A stretch of 64,000 nt of DNA from VFMC01 sp046331225 (lineage in GTDB: Bacteria > Actinomycetota > Acidimicrobiia > Acidimicrobiales > Ilumatobacteraceae), in assembly GCA_046331225.1 (NCBI GenBank), contig JAXLRF010000013.1:54893-118892 (forward strand), written 5' to 3'. Positions 8,297 through 16,036 of this stretch are shown here, piece by piece. Position numbers and translations under genes: made by a program. How positions within the stretch are numbered: the stretch's first letter is position 1; every line of letters starts with the position of its first letter. The notes under the pieces were generated by a model. The model had not been told where the DNA came from. It worked only from the letters and a program-made list of their open reading frames with translations, and searched no databases.

Positions 8297-8995
8297 ATGA
8301 GCTTCTGGCCCACGACCGATCACTGGAGCGTCGCGATCCCTCGCGACACCGACCACTACCGGATGCCGATGCTGGCCGACACGGGTTTCGTCGCGATGAG
8401 CCCGCTGCCGTTCACGGTGTCGCCCGAGGAGTGGGAGCAGCTCGAGTACATGGACTGGAAGAGCGGTGGTGACACCAACTTCGCGCCGCTCGCGTCGGCC
8501 GACGGCCAGCTCGACTGCCGCGGCTTCTGGGACAAGGGCAAGTGCGACAAGGACGCGCTGTGGACCCCCAACGCCGAGAAGTCGCCGACGCTGCGCGACT
8601 ACATCGCCGGCGTGGGTGCCAACTTCGGCCGCGTCCGCATCATCAAGCTCATGCCGCAGGACCACGAGCAGGCGCTCAAGTCGATCCACCGCGACGACAA
8701 CAACCGCTTCAACCCCGAGGGCACCGGCTGGGTGGTGCGCAACTGGATCGAGCTCACCGACGATCCCGACAGCTACATGCTGCTCATGGACTCGCTGCCC
8801 GACGGCACGCCCGATCCCGACACCGAGGTGCGCGTGCCGCTGCCGCAGTGGTCGCGCTTCACGGTCGACACGCAGCGCCTGTGGCACGTCGTGGTGCACA
8901 ACCACGACCACCCGCGCTACGCGCTGATCACCAGCTTCGAGAGCGGCCCCGTGCTCGAGCGCTGGATCGAGAGCCAGCAGCCGGTCGCCGTCTGA
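8297..8995 (+). CDS. Uncharacterised protein, possible 2OG/Fe(II)-type oxygenase
   Basis: A 232-residue soluble protein I do not recognise with confidence. It has IHRDDNNRF near residue 136 (an HxD), a distal LWHVVVHN histidine near 203, and PRYALITSFES a few residues later with an arginine. That order (HxD...H...R) is what aspartyl/asparaginyl beta-hydroxylase-like 2-oxoglutarate oxygenases show, so this is a plausible but unproven assignment. Cysteines at DCRGFWDKGKCDKD are a further feature. The ATG is 7 nt after TAACCT (8284-8289), suggesting leaderless expression. It stands alone between the LysM gene and the permease. Confidence 0.7.
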   Translation: MSFWPTTDHWSVAIPRDTDHYRMPMLADTGFVAMSPLPFTVSPEEWEQLEYMDWKSGGDTNFAPLASADGQLDCRGFWDKGKCDKDALWTPNAEKSPTLRDYIAGVGANFGRVRIIKLMPQDHEQALKSIHRDDNNRFNPEGTGWVVRNWIELTDDPDSYMLLMDSLPDGTPDPDTEVRVPLPQWSRFTVDTQRLWHVVVHNHDHPRYALITSFESGPVLERWIESQQPVAV

Positions 8996-9017
8996 CCCTC
9001 GCTAGCGTGCGGCACCG

Positions 9018-9770
9018 ATGTCGGTGTCGCGCGCGCTGTTCCTCGTCGCCGCCGGCATCGGGGGCGGCCTGTCCGGCAGCATCGCCGGTCTCGCGTTGCT
9101 CGTCAGCTATCCCGCGCTGCTCGCCGTCGGCCTGTCGCCGGTCACCGCGAACGTCACCAACACCGTGGCGCTCGTCGGCAGCAGCACCGGCTCGATCATC
9201 GGCTCACGACCCGACCTCGTCGGTCAGGCCGCGCGTGTGCGTCAACTCGCCCTCGCCGGTGTGATCGGCGGCGCCTGCGGTGGCGCGTTGCTGCTCGTCA
9301 CGCCCGCCGAGTCGTTCGAGCGGCTGGTGCCGTTCCTGATCGCCGGCGCCTCGCTCGCCATCCTGGCCAGGCGGCGGATCGTCGACGGGGCGGCGCATGC
9401 GCACGCCCACCACCACGTCGGGCCGGGCACCGTGGCAGGGGTGGGCCTCATCGGGGTGTACGGGGGCTACTTCGGCGCGGGCGCCGGGGTGATGCTGCTC
9501 GCGCTCTTGCTGTTCGCGACGAGCGACACGTTGCCGCGCTGCAATGCGGTAAAGAACGTGGTGTTGGGCATCGCCAACGGGGTGGCTGCGTTGGCCTTCG
9601 CGATCTTCGGAGACGTGCGGTGGAGCGTGGCCGCACCGATGGCCGTCGGGCTGCTGATCGGCGGACGGCTCGGCCCGATCGTCGTGCGGCGCGCGCCACA
9701 GACCCCGCTGCGGCTGTTCATCGCGACCGCCGGCCTCGGCCTCGCGGTGAAACTGCTGATCTGGGGCTGA
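9018..9770 (+). CDS. TauE/SafE-family membrane permease
   Basis: A 250-residue polytopic membrane protein of the sulfite exporter TauE/SafE family. The two repeated halves are recognisable: GGGLSGSIAGLALLVSYPALLAVGLSPVTA(N)VTNT near the N-terminus and GLIGVYGGYFGAGAGVMLLALLLF...NAVKNVVLGIANG in the second half, both with the Gly-rich and Asn-containing motifs of the family. A His-rich loop (AHAHAHHH) separates them. These proteins export sulfite, sulfoacetate or similar anions, but the substrate here is unknown. TAGCGT at 9003-9008 ends 9 nt before the ATG. Confidence 0.85.
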   Translation: MSVSRALFLVAAGIGGGLSGSIAGLALLVSYPALLAVGLSPVTANVTNTVALVGSSTGSIIGSRPDLVGQAARVRQLALAGVIGGACGGALLLVTPAESFERLVPFLIAGASLAILARRRIVDGAAHAHAHHHVGPGTVAGVGLIGVYGGYFGAGAGVMLLALLLFATSDTLPRCNAVKNVVLGIANGVAALAFAIFGDVRWSVAAPMAVGLLIGGRLGPIVVRRAPQTPLRLFIATAGLGLAVKLLIWG

Positions 9771-9802
9771 CGCGCGGACCTTCCGGCTGACGAACGTCCG
9801 AG

Positions 9803-10262
9803 TCCGTGAGCCAGCGGTCGTCACACGGTGCCTGCGACTCACGAACCCGTGGGACCGATGCCACCCATGCTCTCGAAGCGAGCGGTGACTGGCGCTCGGC
9901 GACGACGAGTCCGTGAGCCAGTGGGCGTCTCACGCGCCCTCTCGCTCACGGTGCATGGCATCCGTGCGTCACCGCACATCACACGGGACCGGTGGCTCAC
10001 GGACGTCCAACTCCGTGAGCCACAGGGCGTCACACGGGACCGGCGACTCACGGACCCGGCTCCCGGGACCGGGCCATCCCGCATCACCTTCGAGAGCATC
10101 CATGACCGTGCGCCACTCGAAGCCGAGTTCGTGAGCCAGCGGTCCGCACACGGGACCCGCGGCTCACGGAGCCCCAGGCCCGTGCGACACCGCACGCCAC
10201 ACGGGACCTGTGGCTCACGGGTGCCAGTGTCCGTGAGGACGCGGCGGTCACACCAGGTGGGG
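9803..10262. repeat. Array of about seven 43-bp imperfect palindromes, 51-bp period in two blocks
   Basis: The 504-bp gene-free stretch 9771-10274 holds repeated units whose ends read TCCGTGAGCC and GGCTCACGGA with a conserved core CACACGGGACC. Units begin at 9803, 9910, 9961, 10012, 10128, 10179 and 10230 (the last is degenerate). Starts 9910/9961/10012 and 10128/10179/10230 are exactly 51 bp apart, while 9803-9910 is 107 and 10012-10128 is 116. Each unit can fold as a hairpin on either strand. No promoter or gene is convincing inside it. It resembles a REP/BIME-type intergenic array rather than a CRISPR, because the repeats are imperfect and the linkers are about 8 bp. Confidence 0.85.
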
Positions 10263-10274
10263 GTCGCTCGATCG

Positions 10275-12218
10275 TCAGCCGCGGTGCGCGACCGCGAGGT
10301 CGGCGACGTCGCGCATGATCCGCGACAGCTCGAAGTCCTTCGGCGTGTACACCGCGGCGACACCCGCGTCGAGCAGTCGCTGCCGGTCGGCCTCGGGGAT
10401 GATCCCGCCGACGACCAGCGGCGCATCGACTCCCTCGGCCGACATCAGCTGCAGGATGTCGGGGACGAGCTCGAGGTGCGAGCCGCTCAGGATCGACACA
10501 CCGATCACGTCGGGGTCCTCGTCGCGCGCGGCCGACACGATCTGCTCCGGGGTCGACCGGATGCCGGCGTAGACGACCTCCATGCCGGCGTCGCGTGCGG
10601 CCACGGCGATCTGCTCGGCGCCGTTCGAGTGCCCGTCGAGACCCGGCTTCGCGACCAGGAACTTGGGCGGGCCGCCCGGGATCGTCTTCACGTACTCGGC
10701 CACCGCGGCGAGCTCGCCCGGCCGCTTGCCGACAGCGGCCGACACACCGGTCGGGGCCCGGTACTCGCCGAACACGTCGCGCAGGGTCGATGCCCACTCG
10801 CCCGTGGTGCCGCCGGCCTTCGCCAGCGCGATCGACGGACCCATGATGTTGCTGCCGTCCTCGGCGGCACGTCGCAGCTCGGCCAGCGCCGCGTCGACCG
10901 CAGCCTGATCGCGCGACGCACGCCACGCCTGCACGTCGGCCGTCATCTCGGCACCGACCGCAGGGTCGACGGTGAGGATGTTGTCGTTGCCGCCGAGCGG
11001 CGACTCGGTGGTCTCGGTGTAGGCGTTCACGCCCACGACCACCTGTTCGCCCGACTCGATCCGGCGCGTGCGCTCGGCCATCGAGCGCACCAGGCGACCC
11101 TTCAGCTCCTCGACGGCCTCGAACGCGCCGCCACGCTCGAGCACGTCCTGCAACTCGGCCCACGCCGCGTCGCGCAGTTCGGCGGTCTTCGCCTCGATCA
11201 CGGTGGAGCCGTCGAAGATGTCGCCGAACTCGAGCAGGTCGGTCTCGAACGCGAGCACCTGTTGCATCCGCAACGACCACTGCTGGTCCCACGGGCGGGG
11301 CAGGCCGAGCGCCTCGTTCCACGCCGGCAGCTGCACGCTGCGCGCCCGCGCCTTCTTCGACAGGGTGACGGCGAGCATCTCGAGCACGATGCGCTGCACG
11401 TTGTTCTCGGGCTGCGCCTCGGTGAGACCCAGGCTGTTGACCTGCACGCCGTAGCGGAACCGGCGTGCCTTGGCGTCGGTGACGCCGTAGCGCTCGAGGC
11501 CGATCCGGTCCCACAGGTCGGTGAAGGCGCGGAGCTTGCAGATCTCCTCGACGAAGCGGATGCCGGCGTTGACGAAGAACGAGATCGACCCGAACACCTG
11601 CGCGAACTGCTCGGGCTCGACCTGACCGCTGTCGCGCACCGCGTCGAGCACGTCGATCGCGGTCGCGAGCGAGAACGCGATCTCCTGCACCGGCGTCGCG
11701 CCCGCCTCCTGCAGGTGGTACGAGCACACGTTCATCGGGTTCCACTTGGGCGCGTGGTGCGTGCACCAGGCGACCATGTCGACGATCAGTCGCTTGCTCG
11801 GCTCCGGCGGGAAGATGTACGTGCCGCGCGACAGGTACTCCTTGACGATGTCGTTCTGCGTGGTGCCGCGCAGCGCCGTCGACGGCGTGCCCTGCTCCTC
11901 GGCGTTCGCGACGTACAGCGCGAGCAGCCACGCCGCGGTCGCGTTGATCGTCATCGAGGTGTTCATCGTGCCGGGCGGGATGTGGTCGAGCAGGGTGCGC
12001 ATGTGCCCGAGGTGCGCCACCGGCACGCCCACCTTGCCGACCTCGCCACGAGCCATGAGCGAGTCGGGGTCGTACCCGGTCTGGGTCGGCAGGTCGAACG
12101 CGATCGACAGACCGGTCTGACCCTTGGCCAGGTTGGTGCGGTACAGCTCGTTGCTCTTCTTCGCCGTCGAGTGTCCCGAGTAGGTCCGCATCAACCAGGG
12201 CTCGTCGCGTGTCGCCAT
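10275..12218 (-). CDS. Ethylmalonyl-CoA mutase-like (MeaA/Ecm) adenosylcobalamin enzyme
   Basis: A 647-residue fused acyl-CoA mutase. The N-terminal TIM-barrel begins with MRTYSGHSTAKKSNELY and QTGYDPDSLMARGEVGKVGVPVAHLGHMRTL, the Ecm/MeaA-type variants of the mutase active-site region, rather than the TRPG-type of methylmalonyl-CoA mutase. The C-terminal B12-binding domain carries KPGLDGHSNGAEQIA (DxHxxG, His ligand to cobalt) and ends with GGIIPEAD. Ecm rearranges ethylmalonyl-CoA to methylsuccinyl-CoA in the ethylmalonyl-CoA pathway; other Ecm-like mutases act on isobutyryl- or related CoA, so the substrate is inferred. ATG 12218 is 10 nt after the stop of the upstream lipoprotein gene, and the two may be co-transcribed. 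Confidence 0.88.
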   Translation of the reverse strand: MATRDEPWLMRTYSGHSTAKKSNELYRTNLAKGQTGLSIAFDLPTQTGYDPDSLMARGEVGKVGVPVAHLGHMRTLLDHIPPGTMNTSMTINATAAWLLALYVANAEEQGTPSTALRGTTQNDIVKEYLSRGTYIFPPEPSKRLIVDMVAWCTHHAPKWNPMNVCSYHLQEAGATPVQEIAFSLATAIDVLDAVRDSGQVEPEQFAQVFGSISFFVNAGIRFVEEICKLRAFTDLWDRIGLERYGVTDAKARRFRYGVQVNSLGLTEAQPENNVQRIVLEMLAVTLSKKARARSVQLPAWNEALGLPRPWDQQWSLRMQQVLAFETDLLEFGDIFDGSTVIEAKTAELRDAAWAELQDVLERGGAFEAVEELKGRLVRSMAERTRRIESGEQVVVGVNAYTETTESPLGGNDNILTVDPAVGAEMTADVQAWRASRDQAAVDAALAELRRAAEDGSNIMGPSIALAKAGGTTGEWASTLRDVFGEYRAPTGVSAAVGKRPGELAAVAEYVKTIPGGPPKFLVAKPGLDGHSNGAEQIAVAARDAGMEVVYAGIRSTPEQIVSAARDEDPDVIGVSILSGSHLELVPDILQLMSAEGVDAPLVVGGIIPEADRQRLLDAGVAAVYTPKDFELSRIMRDVADLAVAHRG

Positions 12219-12228
12219 GTCGCGATTG

Positions 12229-13458
12229 TTACCCGTCGGTAGCCGCGACCGCCAGACGGGCCGTCGCGCCGACGGTTCGCACCTCGATCCGCCAGCCGTC
12301 GCGTTGGAGCACGTCACCGGTCTGCAGCAGGTGCGTGAAGGGCGCGATCGACGTGTGCACCGGTAGCTGCACCCGCAGCACGTCGGTGCCCGCGCTGTCG
12401 TCCACCTCGTGCACCGCCACGCCCGCGGCGGGCAGGTGGTCGTCGTAACCGGTGGGTTGCAGCAGCTCGATCGCCAGCACCCGGTGGTCCGACACCGGGA
12501 GCAGCACCAGGCGCGTGCCCGACGCCGCCTCGCGCGGCGACAGCTCGAGGTCGACCGCTGCGCCGCGCTCGAGCACACGGGCTTGATCCGGGGGCAGCCA
12601 GCCGACGTCGTACAGGTCGATCGCCAGGGGCATCGGCCCGTCGAGGCGCGACGTGTCGACGGCGCGTGGCGCGGCGCTGTTGCTCATCAGGTCGAGCGCG
12701 CTGGGGTACACGTCGTCGCCGGGGACGGCCGTCCCCGAGTGGGGCAGACCGAGCGTGTGGCCGAGTTCGTGCTCGATCAGGTCGAGCAACGGCACCGGAC
12801 CGTGCGACGGATGGAAGTCGTTGGCACCCACCACGACGCTGCGTCGGGTCACCCGCGCCGGGCAGTCGGTGTCGGCGCCGATGCAGCCGAGCCAGGTGCC
12901 GGGCCGTCCGCGGCCGCCCGGCTGGTCGGCGGCGTGCTCGGCCGTCGCGACCGCCAGCACGGCCAGCGCATCGGGGCCCGAGCGGTCGAGCGCGGTGTCG
13001 ACGCAGTCGTCCTCGTCGTCGTCCCGGGCCATGTCGACCGTGCCGCCGGCCACCAACTCGAGGTCGTACGCGCCGTTCGACACGGCTGCGAAGTACTCGT
13101 GCAACCGGTCGCCGATCGCGGCCACGACGCCGTCGGGCGTGAGCACCTGCCGCAGCGGCAGGCCGCCGTACACGGCCGCGGTCGAATCGTCGGGGACGTC
13201 GCAGATCCACACCTCGATCCGGTCGACGGCCGGTGCGGGACGATCGCCGAGCAGGTGGGTGAGCACGGCCGGTGGCTCGGCCGGCACGGCCTCGGTGGTC
13301 GCCGGCGACCCGGCGTTCTCGGTGCCGTCCGGGGTGCCGGTGCCGTGGTCGTCGCCGGTGCATCCGGTGGCCACGGCAAGGGTCGCGACGCCGATCACCA
13401 GGAATCGCGAAATTCCCCTCAAGAACCCCTCAAGGTCGCGCCGTCGACGGCCGATCAT
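12229..13458 (-). CDS. Secreted lipoprotein, metzincin-type zinc protease
   Basis: A 409-residue predicted lipoprotein. The start MIGRRRRDLEGF is followed by a hydrophobic segment and lipobox VATGC, then an acidic/Thr-rich linker. Near residue 250 the sequence has HELGHTLGLPH, an HExxHxxGxxH zinc site, and about 25 residues later LMSN, consistent with a metzincin Met-turn. The domain after it (about residues 290-409) is beta-rich and of unknown type. ATG 13458 is used because it gives the signal peptide; GCGGGGAA directly upstream is a weak ribosome site. Substrate is unknown. Its first codons overlap, on the other strand, the candidate sigma promoter at 13429-13455. Confidence 0.82.
   Translation of the reverse strand: MIGRRRRDLEGFLRGISRFLVIGVATLAVATGCTGDDHGTGTPDGTENAGSPATTEAVPAEPPAVLTHLLGDRPAPAVDRIEVWICDVPDDSTAAVYGGLPLRQVLTPDGVVAAIGDRLHEYFAAVSNGAYDLELVAGGTVDMARDDDEDDCVDTALDRSGPDALAVLAVATAEHAADQPGGRGRPGTWLGCIGADTDCPARVTRRSVVVGANDFHPSHGPVPLLDLIEHELGHTLGLPHSGTAVPGDDVYPSALDLMSNSAAPRAVDTSRLDGPMPLAIDLYDVGWLPPDQARVLERGAAVDLELSPREAASGTRLVLLPVSDHRVLAIELLQPTGYDDHLPAAGVAVHEVDDSAGTDVLRVQLPVHTSIAPFTHLLQTGDVLQRDGWRIEVRTVGATARLAVAATDG
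13429..13455 (+). promoter_or_regulatory. Candidate FliA/WhiG-type sigma promoter (CTCAA-N16-GCCGAT)
   Basis: CTCAA at 13429-13433, 16 nt, GCCGAT at 13450-13455, matching the actinobacterial FliA/WhiG-class consensus CTCA(A/C)-N15-17-GCCGAA/T. It overlaps the antisense start of the lipoprotein gene and reads into 13462-13680, where no plus-strand gene is visible. Confidence 0.45.
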
Positions 13459-13461
13459 TTC

Positions 13462-13590
13462 CCCGCAACGGTGCACGGCCTGGGGCTCGCAAGAGCGACC
13501 TGGGAGCGGGCGGAACCAGCGTGAGTGGGATTTCGGCGGTCTCACTGCACGGTGGACGCTGGGGCCGGCGGCCTTCGGGCTGCCGGCCCC
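13462..13590 (+). ncRNA. Hypothetical short transcript ending at a UUCG-capped hairpin
   Basis: Speculative. The candidate promoter at 13429-13455 would start a plus-strand transcript near 13462. At 13561-13590 a 13-bp GC-rich stem (one G-T pair) closes on TTCG and is followed by GCACCTTT. Nothing else explains the 226-bp gap 13459-13684. The RNA would be antisense to the lipoprotein 5' leader only. Confidence 0.2.
13561..13590. terminator. Strong hairpin with TTCG tetraloop
   Basis: GGGGCCGGCGGCC pairs with GGCTGCCGGCCCC around TTCG. It can act as a terminator-like structure for the minus-strand aat transcript (which ends at 13685) or for plus-strand RNA. There is no strong U tract; only CCTTT follows on the plus strand. 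Confidence 0.5.
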
Positions 13591-13684
13591 GCACCTTTGC
13601 CGAGTGCCACGAGGCGTGCCGTCAGGTGCGCACGACGGGCACGCTGCGTGAGCACAGGTCGGTGGCGGGACCACTGAGAGGGCC

Positions 13685-14404
13685 TCAGGCGGCGGCCGCA
13701 CTGCGCAGCAGTGCGAGGTACGCCGCCCGAGGCACCTCCACCACCCCGAGCGTCGCCAGATGGTCGGTCTTCCACTGCACGTCGAGCAGGCTCGCCCCGG
13801 TGTCGCGGAGCCAGTCGACCAGCGCCACCAACGCCACCTTCGAGGCGTCGGTCGCGTGCGAGAACATCGACTCGCCGGCGAAGAACCCGTTGATCCGCAC
13901 CCCGTAGAGCCCGCCGACCAGCTCGCCGTCGCGCCACGTCTCGACCGAGTGCACCCATCCGAGGCGGAACAGCTCGTCGTACGCGTCGACGAACGCCGGC
14001 GTGATCCACCCGTGTGGGCGGCGCGGGTCGCCGCAGTGCTGCATCACCTGGCGGAACGACGTGTCGAAGCGCACTTCGAACCGGTCGCAGCTCTTGCGCA
14101 GCGACCGGCTCACCTTCAGCCCGTCGAGCGGCAGGATCCCCCTGGGGTCGGGCGACCACCAGCCGATCACGCGCTTGCGCACCGGCATGGGGAACAGCCC
14201 GCTGCGGTAGGCCGCGAGCAACGTGCCGGGCTCGAGGTCGGCGCCGACCGCGCACAGCCCGTAGCGGTCGGCGTCGTCGGGGTGCGGCAACCGCCACACG
14301 GTCGGCCGCGGTTCGAGCGCCGGCCGCGGCACGAATCCCTCGTGCCAGCGCCGCCCCACGCGCGGTGGGGTGCCACCCGCGGGTGTCGGCCGTCCGTCGC
14401 TCAC
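13685..14404 (-). CDS. aat: Leucyl/phenylalanyl-tRNA-protein transferase
   Basis: A 239-residue protein of the Aat family, which adds Leu or Phe from charged tRNA to proteins with N-terminal Arg/Lys, marking them for ClpS-ClpAP degradation. Diagnostic motifs are present in order: LLAAYRSGLFPMP, IGWWSPDPRGILPLD, GDPRRPHGWITPAFVDAY, WRDGELVGGLYGVRINGFFAGESMFS, HATDASKVALVAL and LLDVQW. GTG 14404 is the only start that keeps the family N-terminus in frame, and no clear ribosome site is visible. Family members are best known from proteobacteria, so an actinobacterial copy is worth noting. It may share a transcript with the LLM gene upstream. Confidence 0.9.
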   Translation of the reverse strand: MSDGRPTPAGGTPPRVGRRWHEGFVPRPALEPRPTVWRLPHPDDADRYGLCAVGADLEPGTLLAAYRSGLFPMPVRKRVIGWWSPDPRGILPLDGLKVSRSLRKSCDRFEVRFDTSFRQVMQHCGDPRRPHGWITPAFVDAYDELFRLGWVHSVETWRDGELVGGLYGVRINGFFAGESMFSHATDASKVALVALVDWLRDTGASLLDVQWKTDHLATLGVVEVPRAAYLALLRSAAAA

Positions 14405-14439
14405 GCACGAATCATGCCCCGCCCGAACACTCCACCCTC

Positions 14440-14487
14440 GTTCTGGTCGCGAATCCTCTCGACTGCGAGACGATTCGCGACCAGAAC
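14440..14487. terminator. Perfect 16-bp inverted repeat, extended hairpin
   Basis: Arms GTTCTGGTCGCGAATC (14440-14455) and its exact complement (14472-14487) enclose a 16-nt loop that can add a further 5-bp helix. On the minus strand it begins 7 nt after the LLM gene stop, in terminator position, but there is no U tract. It might instead be an interspersed palindromic element. Confidence 0.6.
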
Positions 14488-14493
14488 GCGAGA

Positions 14494-15420
14494 TCAGGTG
14501 CCGGCGAGTTCGGCGACGATGGGGGCGAGGGCCTGGGTGCCGTCGTTCTGGCAGACGATGTAGCTGATGCCCCAGCGCTCGCGCATCGCGATCAGGTTCT
14601 CCTTGATCTGCGCGACCGACCCGATCTGGAAGAACGGCGCCGTCGCGACGACCTCGGGCGGCAGACCGAACGCCTTGGCGAGGCCCTCGATCACGGGCTG
14701 CGGGTCGTCGGTGACCTGGGTCTTGAACAGCTGCAGCTGCAGCTCGATCTCGCCGAAGCGGTCGCCCGCCGCCGCCTTCACGAAGCCGACCTTCTCGTCG
14801 ACCGCGTCGGCGGCCGCCGTCGCCATCGAACGCGGGTTGATCGACTTGCCGACGATCTTCGGGTTGATGCCGACGATGTCGGCCACCTGCGTGGCGAGCG
14901 TGAGCAGCTTCTGGCCACCGCCACCGATGAGGATCGGGATCTGATTGACCGGCTTCGGCATCGCGTTCACCTCCGCCACGGAGTAGTGCGCGCCGTCGAA
15001 CGAGAACGGCTCGGCGCCCCACAGGCCTCGCATGATCGCGACCGCCTCGCCGAGGCGCTCGATGCGCGTCGACGCCGGGGCCTGGTCGATGCCGGCGATC
15101 GCGTAGTCGTCCTTCGACCAGCCCGCGCCGAGGCCGAGCATCATCCGGCCGTCGCTGAGGAGGTCGATCGTGGCGGCCTCCTTCGCGAAGAGCACCGGGT
15201 TGCGGAAGTCGATGCCGGCCACGTGCGGGCCGACGTAGATCTTCTCGGTCGCCGCGGCGGCCGCCATGATCGCCGGCACGGGGGCCAGCTGGTTGCCGAA
15301 GTGGTCGTCGATCTGGAAGCTGGCGTAGCCGAGGTCCTCGGCCTGCTTCGCGAGGTCGCGCCACTCCTTGCCGGAAGTCGCTCGAGTGGCCTTGGCACCG
15401 AAACGGAACGCATGCGTCAT
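14494..15420 (-). CDS. LLM-class F420-dependent oxidoreductase
   Basis: A 308-residue luciferase-like monooxygenase-fold protein. The TIM barrel opens with FRFGAKATRATSGKEWRDLAKQAEDLGYASFQIDDHF and shows VGPHVAGIDFRNPVLFAKEAATIDLLSDGRMMLGLGAGW, then IPILIGGGGQKLLTLA, all typical of the F420-linked branch rather than FMN luciferases. These enzymes use reduced F420 to reduce or oxidise diverse substrates; the substrate is unknown. ATG 15420 fits the family start. It is divergent from the DinB-like gene. A strong inverted repeat follows its stop. Confidence 0.85.
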   Translation of the reverse strand: MTHAFRFGAKATRATSGKEWRDLAKQAEDLGYASFQIDDHFGNQLAPVPAIMAAAAATEKIYVGPHVAGIDFRNPVLFAKEAATIDLLSDGRMMLGLGAGWSKDDYAIAGIDQAPASTRIERLGEAVAIMRGLWGAEPFSFDGAHYSVAEVNAMPKPVNQIPILIGGGGQKLLTLATQVADIVGINPKIVGKSINPRSMATAAADAVDEKVGFVKAAAGDRFGEIELQLQLFKTQVTDDPQPVIEGLAKAFGLPPEVVATAPFFQIGSVAQIKENLIAMRERWGISYIVCQNDGTQALAPIVAELAGT

Positions 15421-15505
15421 GGGTCACATCAGACCAGATCCGCGGCCCCTCCGACACCATCCGGGCTCGGCGCCCGACCACCTCCGGGCGTGCGAGGCTG
15501 TGCCG

Positions 15506-16036
15506 ATGGACGCGACCGAGGTACCCGAGACCTGCGACGTGTGCGGCTTTGCGTGGGACACCGTTGCGGCCGCAGACATCCCGACCCGGCTGCGGGCCGC
15601 ACTCGACGGCTACCTCGCGGTGCTCGCGTCGGGCGACGACTCGATCTCCGTGCGGCCCGCGCCCGACGTGTGGTCGGTGATGGAGTACTGCGGGCACGTG
15701 CGCGACGTGATGTTCAACCTGCGCGACCGCATCGTGCTCGGGCTCGCCGAGGACCACCCGACGCCGAAGCCGATGTACCAGGACGTGCGCATCGAGAACG
15801 GGCTGTACGCCGACGACACGCCGACCGCCATGGCACTCGAGCTCACCGCTGGCATCGGCCTGCTCGCCAAGGCCGTTGCCGCGCTCGACGACGCGCGGTT
15901 GGCCCGGACGCTGGTGTACGGCTGGCCGCGTGAGGCCGACCGATCGCTGGCCTGGGTCGCGGCGCAGGCGATGCACGAGGCGGAGCACCACCTGGCCGAC
16001 GTGCAGGCGCAGTGCGTGCCCGAGGTCGGTCAGTAG
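15506..16036 (+). CDS. DinB-like domain protein
   Basis: A 176-residue helical protein. It begins with CDVCGF (a CxxC) and contains the DinB/YfiT-type four-helix-bundle pattern: RPAPDVWSVMEYCGHVRDV with a histidine in the first helix pair, and a C-terminal WVAAQAMHEAEHHLADVQ with the His residues that bind a divalent metal in the superfamily. Relatives include mycothiol- or bacillithiol-dependent transferases and metal-binding proteins of unknown job. Since mshA is in this window, a mycothiol-dependent role is possible. The stop overlaps the 3' end of the convergent dehydrogenase gene by 7 bp. Confidence 0.75.
   Translation: MDATEVPETCDVCGFAWDTVAAADIPTRLRAALDGYLAVLASGDDSISVRPAPDVWSVMEYCGHVRDVMFNLRDRIVLGLAEDHPTPKPMYQDVRIENGLYADDTPTAMALELTAGIGLLAKAVAALDDARLARTLVYGWPREADRSLAWVAAQAMHEAEHHLADVQAQCVPEVGQ

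Noticed and set aside
9803..10262. CRISPR-like array
   Set aside because: Repeats are imperfect palindromes with linkers of about 8 bp, not direct repeats separated by unique spacers of uniform length, and no cas genes are near.
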